Source: Vibrio hibernica (lineage in GTDB: Bacteria > Pseudomonadota > Gammaproteobacteria > Enterobacterales > Vibrionaceae). Taken from it: a stretch of 64,000 nt of DNA. The translations under genes were made by a program, and so were the position numbers. The notes under the pieces were generated by a model that saw only the letters and a program-made list of their open reading frames with translations, made no database searches and was not told the origin of the DNA. Location of the stretch: NCBI RefSeq assembly GCF_015223435.1, contig NZ_VHKO01000001.1:218644-282643 (forward strand), given 5' to 3'. Below are positions 1 to 7,667 of this stretch, in pieces. The number at the start of each line of letters is the position of its first letter. Positions within the stretch are counted from its first letter, which is position 1.

Positions 1-383
1 CCAACTGCAATCATAATGCCACGGAGGAATAATGCACCAATGACACCCCACAATAAAACGCGAGGGCGCAGTTCTACAGGCACAGTAAATCGACCAAAGA
101 TTAAGGCAAACACGAACAAATTATCGACACTGAGTGATTTCTCTAGTAAGTAGCCTGTTAAGAATGCGGTAGCCGCATCATGAGGGGTATAAGGACTATC
201 GGGCTCAAATACTGGCCAAAATTCATAAAGAGAAATAAAGAATAAAAGCGCCAAAAACACCCAAAATAAACTCCAGAGTGCCGCTTTTTTGATGGTAACA
301 ACACCATTTCGAGTTTGCCATACATCCAGTGCAAACATGCACAAGGTCAGTAAACCAAAATAAGCATAAGTTGAAATGTGCAT
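1..383 (-). CDS. alx: TerC/Alx-family integral membrane protein (N-terminal part)
   Basis: The gene runs off the left edge, so only about 127 N-terminal residues are visible. They form hydrophobic helices and carry the SLSVDNLFVF stretch typical of TerC/Alx proteins, whose buried acidic residue is thought to bind a metal. The start ATG is at 381-383, preceded by AAGGAAAAGAG. Known Alx/TerC members are inner-membrane proteins linked to manganese export or homeostasis. A manganese-type riboswitch with its own terminator sits directly upstream, which supports that role. Family assignment is firm; the choice between Alx and another TerC paralogue is inferred from the leader. Confidence 0.85.
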   Translation of the reverse strand, partial: MHISTYAYFGLLTLCMFALDVWQTRNGVVTIKKAALWSLFWVFLALLFFISLYEFWPVFEPDSPYTPHDAATAFLTGYLLEKSLSVDNLFVFALIFGRFTVPVELRPRVLLWGVIGALFLRGIMIAV

Positions 384-443
384 CTCTTTTCCTTAAACGC
401 GGAAAGAAACGGATCGTAAGAGATCAGACCTTCCGCATAATAT

Positions 444-469
444 CAAAAAACATCAGGCAAATGCCTGAT
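444..469 (-). terminator. Riboswitch-controlled intrinsic terminator ahead of alx
   Basis: On the minus strand ATCAGGC-ATTT-GCCTGAT is a perfect 7-bp hairpin followed by G and six T. It lies between the riboswitch aptamer and the alx start codon, so it is placed to act as the expression platform: ligand binding upstream would decide whether this hairpin forms. Confidence 0.75.
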
Positions 470-485
470 CATTAAATTCTATGCG

Positions 486-630
486 TTGGTCTCGTCTGAG
501 TGATTATTTCATTGATAAAACGTCACAATGAGTAACCACCTTTGCTTACCGGAAAAAGGTCTATCACTATTTCAGTGGCCCTTTTCGAGATGACGACAAG
601 CAAACTCGCGCTAACTACTCCCCAAACCAA
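486..630 (-). promoter_or_regulatory. yybP-ykoY (Mn2+) riboswitch upstream of alx
   Basis: Read on the minus strand, this leader has the GGGGAGTAG signature of the yybP-ykoY class at 623-615. A closing P1 helix pairs TTGGTTT (630-624) with AGACCAA (492-486), and a CGTCA segment resembling the second conserved loop follows. The class binds Mn2+ and typically controls TerC/Alx or MntP genes, which fits the gene downstream. The motif and P1 pairing are seen directly; metal specificity is family knowledge. Confidence 0.85.
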
Positions 631-695
631 TAAAGTGTACAAGTGATATTCTCGCCTTCCAAGAACTATTTCTTAATTTGTGTAAATTCGCTCAC

Positions 696-2486
696 TTAAC
701 TTTTTGTGGTATTAGACAATTGCTCGGTTTGATCCATTCTGATGTCAGCCTGACTAACCGATAGTTGTTGAAAGCGATCTGGATGATATTTTAAGAACTC
801 AATAAAACAATCAGCCATCGATAATGCGGTCACTTGTCCTTGTTGTTTCATATTAACAATCGCGTCATACCCTTCCTTTCCTTTCATAGTATAAGCGGAT
901 GACGTGCCTTTAAAATAACGTGTCGATTCAACTTTCTGCCATATTTTTTGCTGACCATTGGTATCAAAAGTATAAATTTCCAACTTCACAATACGTAAAC
1001 CAAGGGGTTTATCTGCATGATATTCAAAACGTAAATTATGCGTATAAGGATAACTTCCCGATCCTGTTCCGATCACACCATTACCCAATGCGTTATTGAT
1101 TGCCCCCTCTAATAATTGAGAAATATAACACCCTTGGATTTCATAACAGCCAATAGGAACCGCAAATGGCAATAATTTTCCAGCAATATCCGCAATAGTG
1201 ATTTCACCCGGATCTAAAGATGTCCGTACGCCACCAGCATTATGGATAGAAAACTCAATATCATGCCCTTGCTGATTTAAAGCAAACGCAAAGGATTCGG
1301 CGACTAATGGTGCGACCTCACTACCACCGTTTTCATCGGGAACCCTGACATGACGTAGTTTATAATCAGTTCGACCAATGATCGTTTGTTGTAAAGCTTT
1401 CACTTTTGGCATGTATTTATCGACCAAAATACTATGTACATCAGGGTTTTTTTTACATATCACAACATGAGGATGTTGGCGTAAATATTGACATGCTTTT
1501 TCATGTGCGTCGTCCGTATGCGCTCGGCTTAAAGTGGCATCTAAGCATAAACGACGACCTAAAAGCAGCTCATTCTTACCATTAAATTCACTCACGCACC
1601 CATAAGCATCAAACGTAATATCACAATGCCCCATCGTCTGAGCGTGGAACCCTGCTTGCACAACGTAAGTTTTATTGATTTTCTGGCCATAATCATCATC
1701 TTTCGTTAATCCAAGCGTCGAAAAGTCGCCTTGTAAACGGTGAGAGTGCCCACCAACGATAATACCAATACCATCCACTTTCGCTGCCAGTTCTAAATCT
1801 GACTCATACCCTAAGTGGCTTAATAAAATGATGTTATTAATGCCTTGACGATGAATGGCGGCGACCGTTGCTTTCGCCACCTCAATCGAATTGATAAAAG
1901 GCGTATCAGCATCTGGCGTTGAAATGTCAGCCATCTTATCCAAAGCAAGACTAAATATAGCAATACGCTCCCCATTAACCTCCTTTTCTATCCATGATGC
2001 ATGCTTCTTGGTTGCAACATAGCTATGAAGACGATCAGAATCACTGACTTTAAATGGCTTATTTGGGTTTTCATTCGACACATCCCAATTACCAGCCAAT
2101 AGTGGGAATTCAATGCGTTTGAGAAAATGGGCTACCGGCTCATTCCCCATGTCTAATTCATGGTTACCCAGCGCCATTGCGTCCAACTTCAATGCATTAA
2201 GCATGTCAGCATTCGCTTTGCCTTTAAATAAAGAGAAATACAGCGTGCCTTGGAAGCAATCACCAGCATGTAAAAATAAAAAACCTTTTTGTTGCAGCTT
2301 AGCTTGCTCTCTTAACTGCTCCGCTCGTGTCGCAATTCGAGCAAAACCACCAGCGCTGACATACGGAGATAAAACCTGCTGATCTACCGTGATCTGAAGC
2401 TGTAGTGAGGTCGGTTCAAAATAGGAATGAGTGTCATTGATATGAGCCAGCGTTAAGCTCACAGATTGATGTTTTGTTTTTGTCAT
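696..2486 (-). CDS. Metallophosphatase/5'-nucleotidase family protein
   Basis: This 596-residue protein has the two-domain UshA/5'-nucleotidase layout. An N-terminal calcineurin-like metallophosphoesterase domain carries D18 and H20 (HINDTH), D76 (HAGDC), N108-H109-E110 (GNHE), H224 (LLSHLG) and H247/H249 (GGHSH). The C-terminal substrate domain begins after about residue 350. All metal ligands expected for the family are present, so it should be an active phosphohydrolase, with nucleotides or UDP-sugars as the likely substrate. UshA-type enzymes are normally exported, but the N-terminus MTKTKHQSVSLTLAHIND has no signal peptide, so this one is probably cytoplasmic. It is transcribed alone. 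Confidence 0.88.
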   Translation of the reverse strand: MTKTKHQSVSLTLAHINDTHSYFEPTSLQLQITVDQQVLSPYVSAGGFARIATRAEQLREQAKLQQKGFLFLHAGDCFQGTLYFSLFKGKANADMLNALKLDAMALGNHELDMGNEPVAHFLKRIEFPLLAGNWDVSNENPNKPFKVSDSDRLHSYVATKKHASWIEKEVNGERIAIFSLALDKMADISTPDADTPFINSIEVAKATVAAIHRQGINNIILLSHLGYESDLELAAKVDGIGIIVGGHSHRLQGDFSTLGLTKDDDYGQKINKTYVVQAGFHAQTMGHCDITFDAYGCVSEFNGKNELLLGRRLCLDATLSRAHTDDAHEKACQYLRQHPHVVICKKNPDVHSILVDKYMPKVKALQQTIIGRTDYKLRHVRVPDENGGSEVAPLVAESFAFALNQQGHDIEFSIHNAGGVRTSLDPGEITIADIAGKLLPFAVPIGCYEIQGCYISQLLEGAINNALGNGVIGTGSGSYPYTHNLRFEYHADKPLGLRIVKLEIYTFDTNGQQKIWQKVESTRYFKGTSSAYTMKGKEGYDAIVNMKQQGQVTALSMADCFIEFLKYHPDRFQQLSVSQADIRMDQTEQLSNTTKS

Positions 2487-2677
2487 AGTTCTTCTTATGG
2501 TCTTGACCCCTATTGTTCTTATAGAGATCGATAATCATTTATTTTCTTTAATTCTTCACCATCATAAAGCTTCAATCATGACAACTCTATGACTATTTCA
2601 AATTTGTGAACAAAACAAACGCTTAGTGTAAGACATTCCTATAATCTATAGGAAAGCGATCATATGTGGGGTACTGA

Positions 2678-4345
2678 ATGCAATTGGAACGAATTGAAAT
2701 TGTCGGATTTAGAGGCATTCAGCGCCTATCGCTTGATTTTGGTGAAATCACAACCTTACTAGGCGAGAATACTTGGGGGAAATCATCGCTCTTGGATGCG
2801 CTTTGCATTGCACTGCCACATAACGGTCAGCCCTACTCTTTCCAAATCCAAGATTTTCATGTCAATTACGCTTTATCTCAAACCCAAACACAACAAATTC
2901 AAATTGTGACACAATGGCGAGCACAACATAAAACGGAACACAGAAGCGCGAGATACCGTCGTTTAAAGCCGATTTGGATAAGTAGTCATAGTGATGACCA
3001 AGATGATTCTAAACACGTTATTTTTCAAATTAGTGCCATACGTAATGAACATAAAGTCAGTACGCATTACCAATTTCTCGACTGGACAGGGACGCCACTG
3101 GCAATTCACGATTGTGAGCAGTTAGCTTTAGAGCTTAGCCGACTGCATCCGGTTATTCGTTTACGAGATGCAAGACGTTTACATCAACACAGTGAAAGCA
3201 TTACTCCGGACTCGAATAACAAAAAAGAAAAGATTGAGCGCCGAGTGAATAATACTTATCGGCGTTTATCAGCAATGCCTGGGCATGTGAATAAAGCGGA
3301 GTTAAAAAGTACCTTAAATGCTATGCAACACTTAATAGAGCACTATTTTTCATTTCAATCACAACCTAAAAACAATATACGAGAAGCAAGATCTAACCTT
3401 TTTACAGGAAATACATCATCCACTGAAAGCAATAAAGACAACCTGATTCAATTATTAAAAAGTAATAAAAATCATCAAAGTAAATTACTGCTAATGGGCT
3501 TGCTTAACGCTTATCTTCAAGCGAAAGGCGCCGCAGAGATCAGCCAATCGGCGCGACCAATATTGATTTTAGAAGATCCAGAAGGCCGTTTGCACCCCAC
3601 CAATTTATTAAAATCGTGGGAATTATTGCAAATGATCCCTATGCAAAAAATTGTTACGACCAATAGCGGTATTTTGCTCAGCGCCGTTCCTTTTTCTTCT
3701 ATCCGACGTTTAATAAGACAGTCGGATAGAACCCTCGCCCTGTCTATCCCTGAACATTTATTAAGCCAAGATGAGTTACGCCGTATTAGTTTTCACATTC
3801 GTTTTCACCGCCCAAATGCCTTGTTTGCTCGCTGCTGGTTATTAGTGGAAGGTGAAACCGAAGTTTGGTTATTCAATGAACTGGCTAAAATCTGTGGTTA
3901 TCACTTTCCCAGTGAAGGTATTCAATTGGTAGAGTTTGCTCAATCTGGACTCAAATCATTAATTAAAGTCGCAAAAGCTTTAAATATTGATTGGCACGTG
4001 GTGACCGATGGTGATGCGGCAGGGAAAAAATACGCAACCGCCGTTCGGACTCAACTTGGGCAAGATATGGAAAAGCATCGATTAACTGAATTACCCGATA
4101 AAGACATTGAAAACTACCTCTACCATAATGGTTTTGAGAAGTTCTTTCGGGGCATGGTTAACCTCCCTGAAAATCAACAAGTGCCGACTAAAAAAGTCAT
4201 TAACCGAGTCCTTAAAAAATACGCGAAGCCTGATGTCGCACTTGGTATCGTTGAATATTGTGAAGAGCATGGTATTGATAAAATACCATTATTAATCCGA
4301 CGTATTTTAAAAAGGGTCATGACAATGGCGAATGGAAACAGCTAA
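2678..4345 (+). CDS. ybjD: OLD-family ATP-dependent endonuclease, YbjD-like
   Basis: The 555-residue protein opens like E. coli YbjD (LERIEIVGFRGI). It has a Walker A loop GENTWGKSS at residues 29-37 and a Walker B-type LILEDPEGRLHP at 296-307. A C-terminal Toprim domain follows, with EGETE at 391-395 and DGDAAGK at 444-450. OLD proteins pair an SMC/RecF-like ATPase with a Toprim nuclease that cuts DNA; some act in phage defence, but YbjD's role is not settled. The ATG follows a weak GGGGTACTGA sequence. It is a single gene with no partner helicase beside it, so it resembles a class 1 stand-alone OLD rather than a Gabija-type pair. Confidence 0.85.
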   Translation: MQLERIEIVGFRGIQRLSLDFGEITTLLGENTWGKSSLLDALCIALPHNGQPYSFQIQDFHVNYALSQTQTQQIQIVTQWRAQHKTEHRSARYRRLKPIWISSHSDDQDDSKHVIFQISAIRNEHKVSTHYQFLDWTGTPLAIHDCEQLALELSRLHPVIRLRDARRLHQHSESITPDSNNKKEKIERRVNNTYRRLSAMPGHVNKAELKSTLNAMQHLIEHYFSFQSQPKNNIREARSNLFTGNTSSTESNKDNLIQLLKSNKNHQSKLLLMGLLNAYLQAKGAAEISQSARPILILEDPEGRLHPTNLLKSWELLQMIPMQKIVTTNSGILLSAVPFSSIRRLIRQSDRTLALSIPEHLLSQDELRRISFHIRFHRPNALFARCWLLVEGETEVWLFNELAKICGYHFPSEGIQLVEFAQSGLKSLIKVAKALNIDWHVVTDGDAAGKKYATAVRTQLGQDMEKHRLTELPDKDIENYLYHNGFEKFFRGMVNLPENQQVPTKKVINRVLKKYAKPDVALGIVEYCEEHGIDKIPLLIRRILKRVMTMANGNS

Positions 4346-4486
4346 TATTTACCTAGCGACTTCCTGCATTCTCGTCATTAAATACGATTTCCATTTATGT
4401 TTCGCTTTAACATTTGTGTACTGAAAGCCATGTCGTTAAGATGCCATTAGTTTTTATTGTTCACTCCTAGTTGATAGGAAAAATTA

Positions 4487-5311
4487 ATGGGAAAAAGCAT
4501 GTACAAATTGATCGCAATTGATATGGATGGAACCTTACTCAACACTGACCATCAAATTACCTTACACAATAAACAAGCGATCACCCAAGCTCGGGAAATG
4601 GGCGTAAAAGTCGTCTTAGCTTCTGGTCGCCCTTTGGCTGGTATGCTTTCCGCATTAGAGCAACTAGACATGAACACCGATGATGATTATGTGATCAGCT
4701 ACAACGGCTCAATGGTACAAACGGCGGCAAGTAAAACCGCTATTCGTCAAGAAATCCTGACCGGTTCTGATGCCAAATTAATTGCGGATTGGGCGGAAAG
4801 ATTAAGCGTTAACGTGCACGCATTTTCATTAAAAGATGGTTTAATCACGCCTAAAAATAACAAATACACCACCCACGAATGCACTATCAATAATATTTCA
4901 TTAACCGAAATGCCTTTCTCTGAATTAAGTGATGACGAAGCTATCTTGAAAGTAATGATGGTTGAAGAAGAACCATTATTAACCAAAGCCATTGAGCAAC
5001 TGCCAGCCGTACTGAACGAAAAATATACCATCGTCCGCAGCTCACCTTTCTTCTTAGAATTTATGCACACAACCAGTGATAAAGGTGCTGGTGTTGAATG
5101 CTTAGCTCAACATTTAGGCATTAAACGAGAAGAAGTCATCACAATGGGTGATGCGGGTAACGATCACCATATGCTGACTTATGCAGGCTTGGGTGTTGCA
5201 ATGGGCAATGCGACCGAAGAAACCAAAGCGATTGCCGACTATATCACTGACACCAATAACAATAGTGGTGTAGCACAAGTGATTGAAAAATTCGTTCTAA
5301 ACGTCAAATGA
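4487..5311 (+). CDS. yidA: HAD-IIB (Cof-type) sugar phosphatase, YidA-like
   Basis: A 274-residue haloacid-dehalogenase phosphatase of the Cof/YidA subgroup. The catalytic loop IDMDGTLL holds nucleophile D12 and D14, motif II is the ASGRP stretch, and the late GDAGNDHHM loop binds Mg2+. Such enzymes hydrolyse sugar phosphates in the cytoplasm. The chosen ATG has AGGA seven bases upstream; a second ATG at 4499, starting at MYKLIAID, is also possible. It heads an apparent operon with two PTS proteins, 61 bp before the free EIIB gene, which suggests it relieves sugar-phosphate stress from this PTS. Confidence 0.85.
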   Translation: MGKSMYKLIAIDMDGTLLNTDHQITLHNKQAITQAREMGVKVVLASGRPLAGMLSALEQLDMNTDDDYVISYNGSMVQTAASKTAIRQEILTGSDAKLIADWAERLSVNVHAFSLKDGLITPKNNKYTTHECTINNISLTEMPFSELSDDEAILKVMMVEEEPLLTKAIEQLPAVLNEKYTIVRSSPFFLEFMHTTSDKGAGVECLAQHLGIKREEVITMGDAGNDHHMLTYAGLGVAMGNATEETKAIADYITDTNNNSGVAQVIEKFVLNVK

Positions 5312-5372
5312 TTAGACCCATATTAATCAAAAAAGAACTCATTAAACAAACATTGATGAAAAAGGAAACCAT

Positions 5373-5681
5373 ATGAAGATGGTGGCAGTAACCGCATGTC
5401 CAACAGGCATCGCTCATACTTATATGGCAGCAGAAGCATTAGTAAAATCCGCCGCGAGTTTGTACGTTAACATACAAGTGGAAACCCAAGGTGCAATGGG
5501 CATTGAAAATAAGCTTAGCTATCAAGATATTAGCAAAGCGGATATTGCTCTCATTGCCTCTGATATTGCTATTGAGCAAGCCGAGCGATTTGAGCAATGC
5601 CTTGTGATCAATGCAACCATTGAAGATGTATTAACCAATCCAGACAGTGTGATCAAACGATGCTTAAACGCTATCTCTTAA
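5373..5681 (+). CDS. Free fructose-type PTS EIIB domain protein
   Basis: This 102-residue protein is a complete single EIIB domain of the fructose/mannitol superfamily. The phosphorylated cysteine is C9 in ACPTGIAHTYMAAEAL, almost the same as the EIIB motif of the EIIABC permease further downstream. It would take phosphate from an EIIA domain and pass it to sugar bound by an EIIC, but no separate EIIC is encoded here. The start has AAAGGAAACC just upstream. The HPr-like/EIIA fusion gene follows 19 bp later, so the two are probably co-transcribed. It may work with the EIIC of the EIIABC protein or be regulatory. Confidence 0.85.
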   Translation: MKMVAVTACPTGIAHTYMAAEALVKSAASLYVNIQVETQGAMGIENKLSYQDISKADIALIASDIAIEQAERFEQCLVINATIEDVLTNPDSVIKRCLNAIS

Positions 5682-5700
5682 ATCAAGTTAGAACATCATA

Positions 5701-6513
5701 ATGTCAACGGTACGAGTTACCTTCTACTTAGGCCAAGCTGGATTACCGGCTTGGTTGATTAAAGGTGTCCATCACCAAGTTCGAGGATTTAAAGGTTACG
5801 CTGAATTAATTAAAGTACACACCTTACAACGTGTTAATGTCCAAAAATATTTGAGCGCGTTAACCTTTGCTTTTCAACCTTTTGATTTATGCCAGATCGT
5901 TCTCACGGGTGAACAAGCGGCAAGCTACGCGGCTATACTCCGAATTTATCTTCACAAAGATTGTTTTTTACTGGATAAAAGAATCACACCAACCAGTCAG
6001 GACACCCAACATTTACATCTCAGTCATTTTGAATTCCACCATCTCGCGATTCAAAAGCAATTCGATGCTTTCATTCGGCTTTATCGCTTAATGCACCCAT
6101 CGGAAAATGAATCAACCGCAGAAAAAGCTTATATACTCCAACAAATTGCCAAAATATCATCGATTCAACACTATAAGTCCATTGAAGAGCAGCTCAATCA
6201 ACGTGAACAATTATCTTCTACGGGAATGAAAGGCGGTATCGCTCTCCCACATATAATGACCGAGCATATCAATCAACCTCAACTCATTTGCCTAACCTCT
6301 AATAACCCTATTGATTGGCAATCATCTCATGGCCCCGTCACCCATATTATTGCTTTATTACTACCCAAAGAAAGCAGCAAAAATACTATGTATGCGGTTC
6401 GTCATTTGGCTGTCCGTTTACTCTCATCGGAGGTAAACCAATTTATTAGTGAGCATCATACCGCCAATGAATTACATGCTATTTTGACCTGTTTTATGAT
6501 GCCAAAAGTTTGA
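5701..6513 (+). CDS. HPr-like/EIIA (type 2) fusion PTS protein
   Basis: The C-terminal part (about residues 140-270) is a fructose/nitrogen-type EIIA domain with its phosphorylatable histidine at H184 (GGIALPH). The N-terminal 90 residues look like a degenerate HPr: VTFYLGQAGLPAWLI followed by a helix and a second strand-helix unit. The usual active-site segment GLHTRPA reads GLPAWLI here, so the phospho-histidine is missing. Known FruB fusions have EIIA first and a functional HPr last, so the order is reversed. It follows the free EIIB by 19 bp. Domain assignment of EIIA is firm; the HPr call rests on pattern similarity only. Confidence 0.75.
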   Translation: MSTVRVTFYLGQAGLPAWLIKGVHHQVRGFKGYAELIKVHTLQRVNVQKYLSALTFAFQPFDLCQIVLTGEQAASYAAILRIYLHKDCFLLDKRITPTSQDTQHLHLSHFEFHHLAIQKQFDAFIRLYRLMHPSENESTAEKAYILQQIAKISSIQHYKSIEEQLNQREQLSSTGMKGGIALPHIMTEHINQPQLICLTSNNPIDWQSSHGPVTHIIALLLPKESSKNTMYAVRHLAVRLLSSEVNQFISEHHTANELHAILTCFMMPKV

Positions 6514-6577
6514 TGATGCCAAAATAACGCCAATCATATTGATCTTTAAGAACAGTGATACAACCCTACAAAGTCAA

Positions 6578-7429
6578 TCACCCACCGTGCATGGCTCTAA
6601 ATTCACTGGGTGTTCGACCTAATTTATTTTTAAATACTCGATAGAAATAATTTACATCATTAAAGCCACAACGCAGCGCCACTTCACTCAACCTAAAGGT
6701 ATAACGGGTTAACATAAACTTCGCCCGCTCTAATCTCACCCATGTAATGTAATCGGCTAACCGCATATGGCCTTGTTGGCGAAATAAGCGTGATAGATGA
6801 TTTGGACTGACATTAAAACGGCTCGCAATGCTGTCGCGAGTAATATCACGATGAAAATTTTCTTGGATATAAATGCAAATGCCTTGGTATAAATCTTCAC
6901 TACGACCTTGAGTTGAGCTTTCTGGCGACAGCAACATGCCATGGCAATAACTCATTAAAGCCATCAACAAATGTCCACCGGTAGGATGTTGAGTCTTTTC
7001 TTTGGCTAGAGTATTTAACCCGCTCAAAATATGGTCTAGAGCGTGACCAGTACGCGTCTGCACACTGTGCTTTTGGACATCAAAAAATGTCGCTTCATTT
7101 TTGCGTTTTTCCACCAAACTAAAGCCTAATTGTCGCTTACCAAATAACAGGCTCAATACACTGCAATCGGTATCCCATTCAGGCTTATTCCAACTATTGG
7201 GCGGTATATACAGAATATCGCCCGGTAGTACTTTAACTTCAGTAATACCAAATTCAGGATCTTCAATTTTATTAATATATTCCCCCTTGATAACAAACTC
7301 CATACGAGGAAAGTTCACCTGATAACTAAAAGGTGGTGGCGTGGTATGGTCACTGGCAAACCAAACTCGATTAAAATGCTCCCTTTCCGATAACACACCT
7401 TCTAAAACATTAATAAAAACTTGAGTCAT
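6578..7429 (-). CDS. AraC-family transcriptional regulator of the PTS locus
   Basis: A regulator with an N-terminal cupin-like sensing domain (about residues 1-150) and a C-terminal AraC double helix-turn-helix ending in GFNDVNYFYRVFKNKLGRTPSEFR. I chose the ATG at 7427-7429 (MTQVFINVLEG, 283 aa) because GTGGAAAATCGTG precedes it. An upstream in-frame ATG at 7526-7528 would add 33 residues but lacks a ribosome binding site. It is divergent from the EIIABC gene and convergent on the HPr-like/EIIA gene, so it probably controls this sugar PTS locus. The inverted repeat at 7529-7563 is a candidate site. Confidence 0.85.
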   Translation of the reverse strand: MTQVFINVLEGVLSEREHFNRVWFASDHTTPPPFSYQVNFPRMEFVIKGEYINKIEDPEFGITEVKVLPGDILYIPPNSWNKPEWDTDCSVLSLLFGKRQLGFSLVEKRKNEATFFDVQKHSVQTRTGHALDHILSGLNTLAKEKTQHPTGGHLLMALMSYCHGMLLSPESSTQGRSEDLYQGICIYIQENFHRDITRDSIASRFNVSPNHLSRLFRQQGHMRLADYITWVRLERAKFMLTRYTFRLSEVALRCGFNDVNYFYRVFKNKLGRTPSEFRAMHGG

Positions 7430-7528
7430 CACGATTTTCCACTTTAATTTGAAATAGTTAAGTATCTTTACCGCTCTATTAACTATTGTAGCCTCTAGTA
7501 ATTGCTGAATATATCGACCAGATGACAA

Positions 7529-7563
7529 CCTAAGTGATCACGATCACAAAGCACCACTTAGGT
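7529..7563. promoter_or_regulatory. CRP-like site nested inside a 9-bp inverted repeat
   Basis: Between the divergent araC-type and EIIABC genes, AGTGATCACGATCACA (7533-7548) fits the CRP pattern GTGA-N6-TCAC. It sits inside a perfect inverted repeat ACCTAAGTG (7529-7537) / CACTTAGGT (7555-7563). CRP control is expected for sugar PTS genes; the outer arms could be bound by the adjacent AraC regulator. Both roles are inferred. Confidence 0.55.
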
Positions 7564-7667
7564 TACAATAATCCAGTAAATGGTTTCAATGTACACTATT
7601 TTAAAACAACAAAATATCCAACAATTAACCTATAACTTAAAATAACAATACATATATAGGTACTATA

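Noticed and set aside
2678..4345. Possible Gabija or Retron-like defence system around the OLD nuclease
   Set aside because: No UvrD-like helicase, reverse transcriptase or other partner lies beside it. It matches stand-alone chromosomal YbjD.
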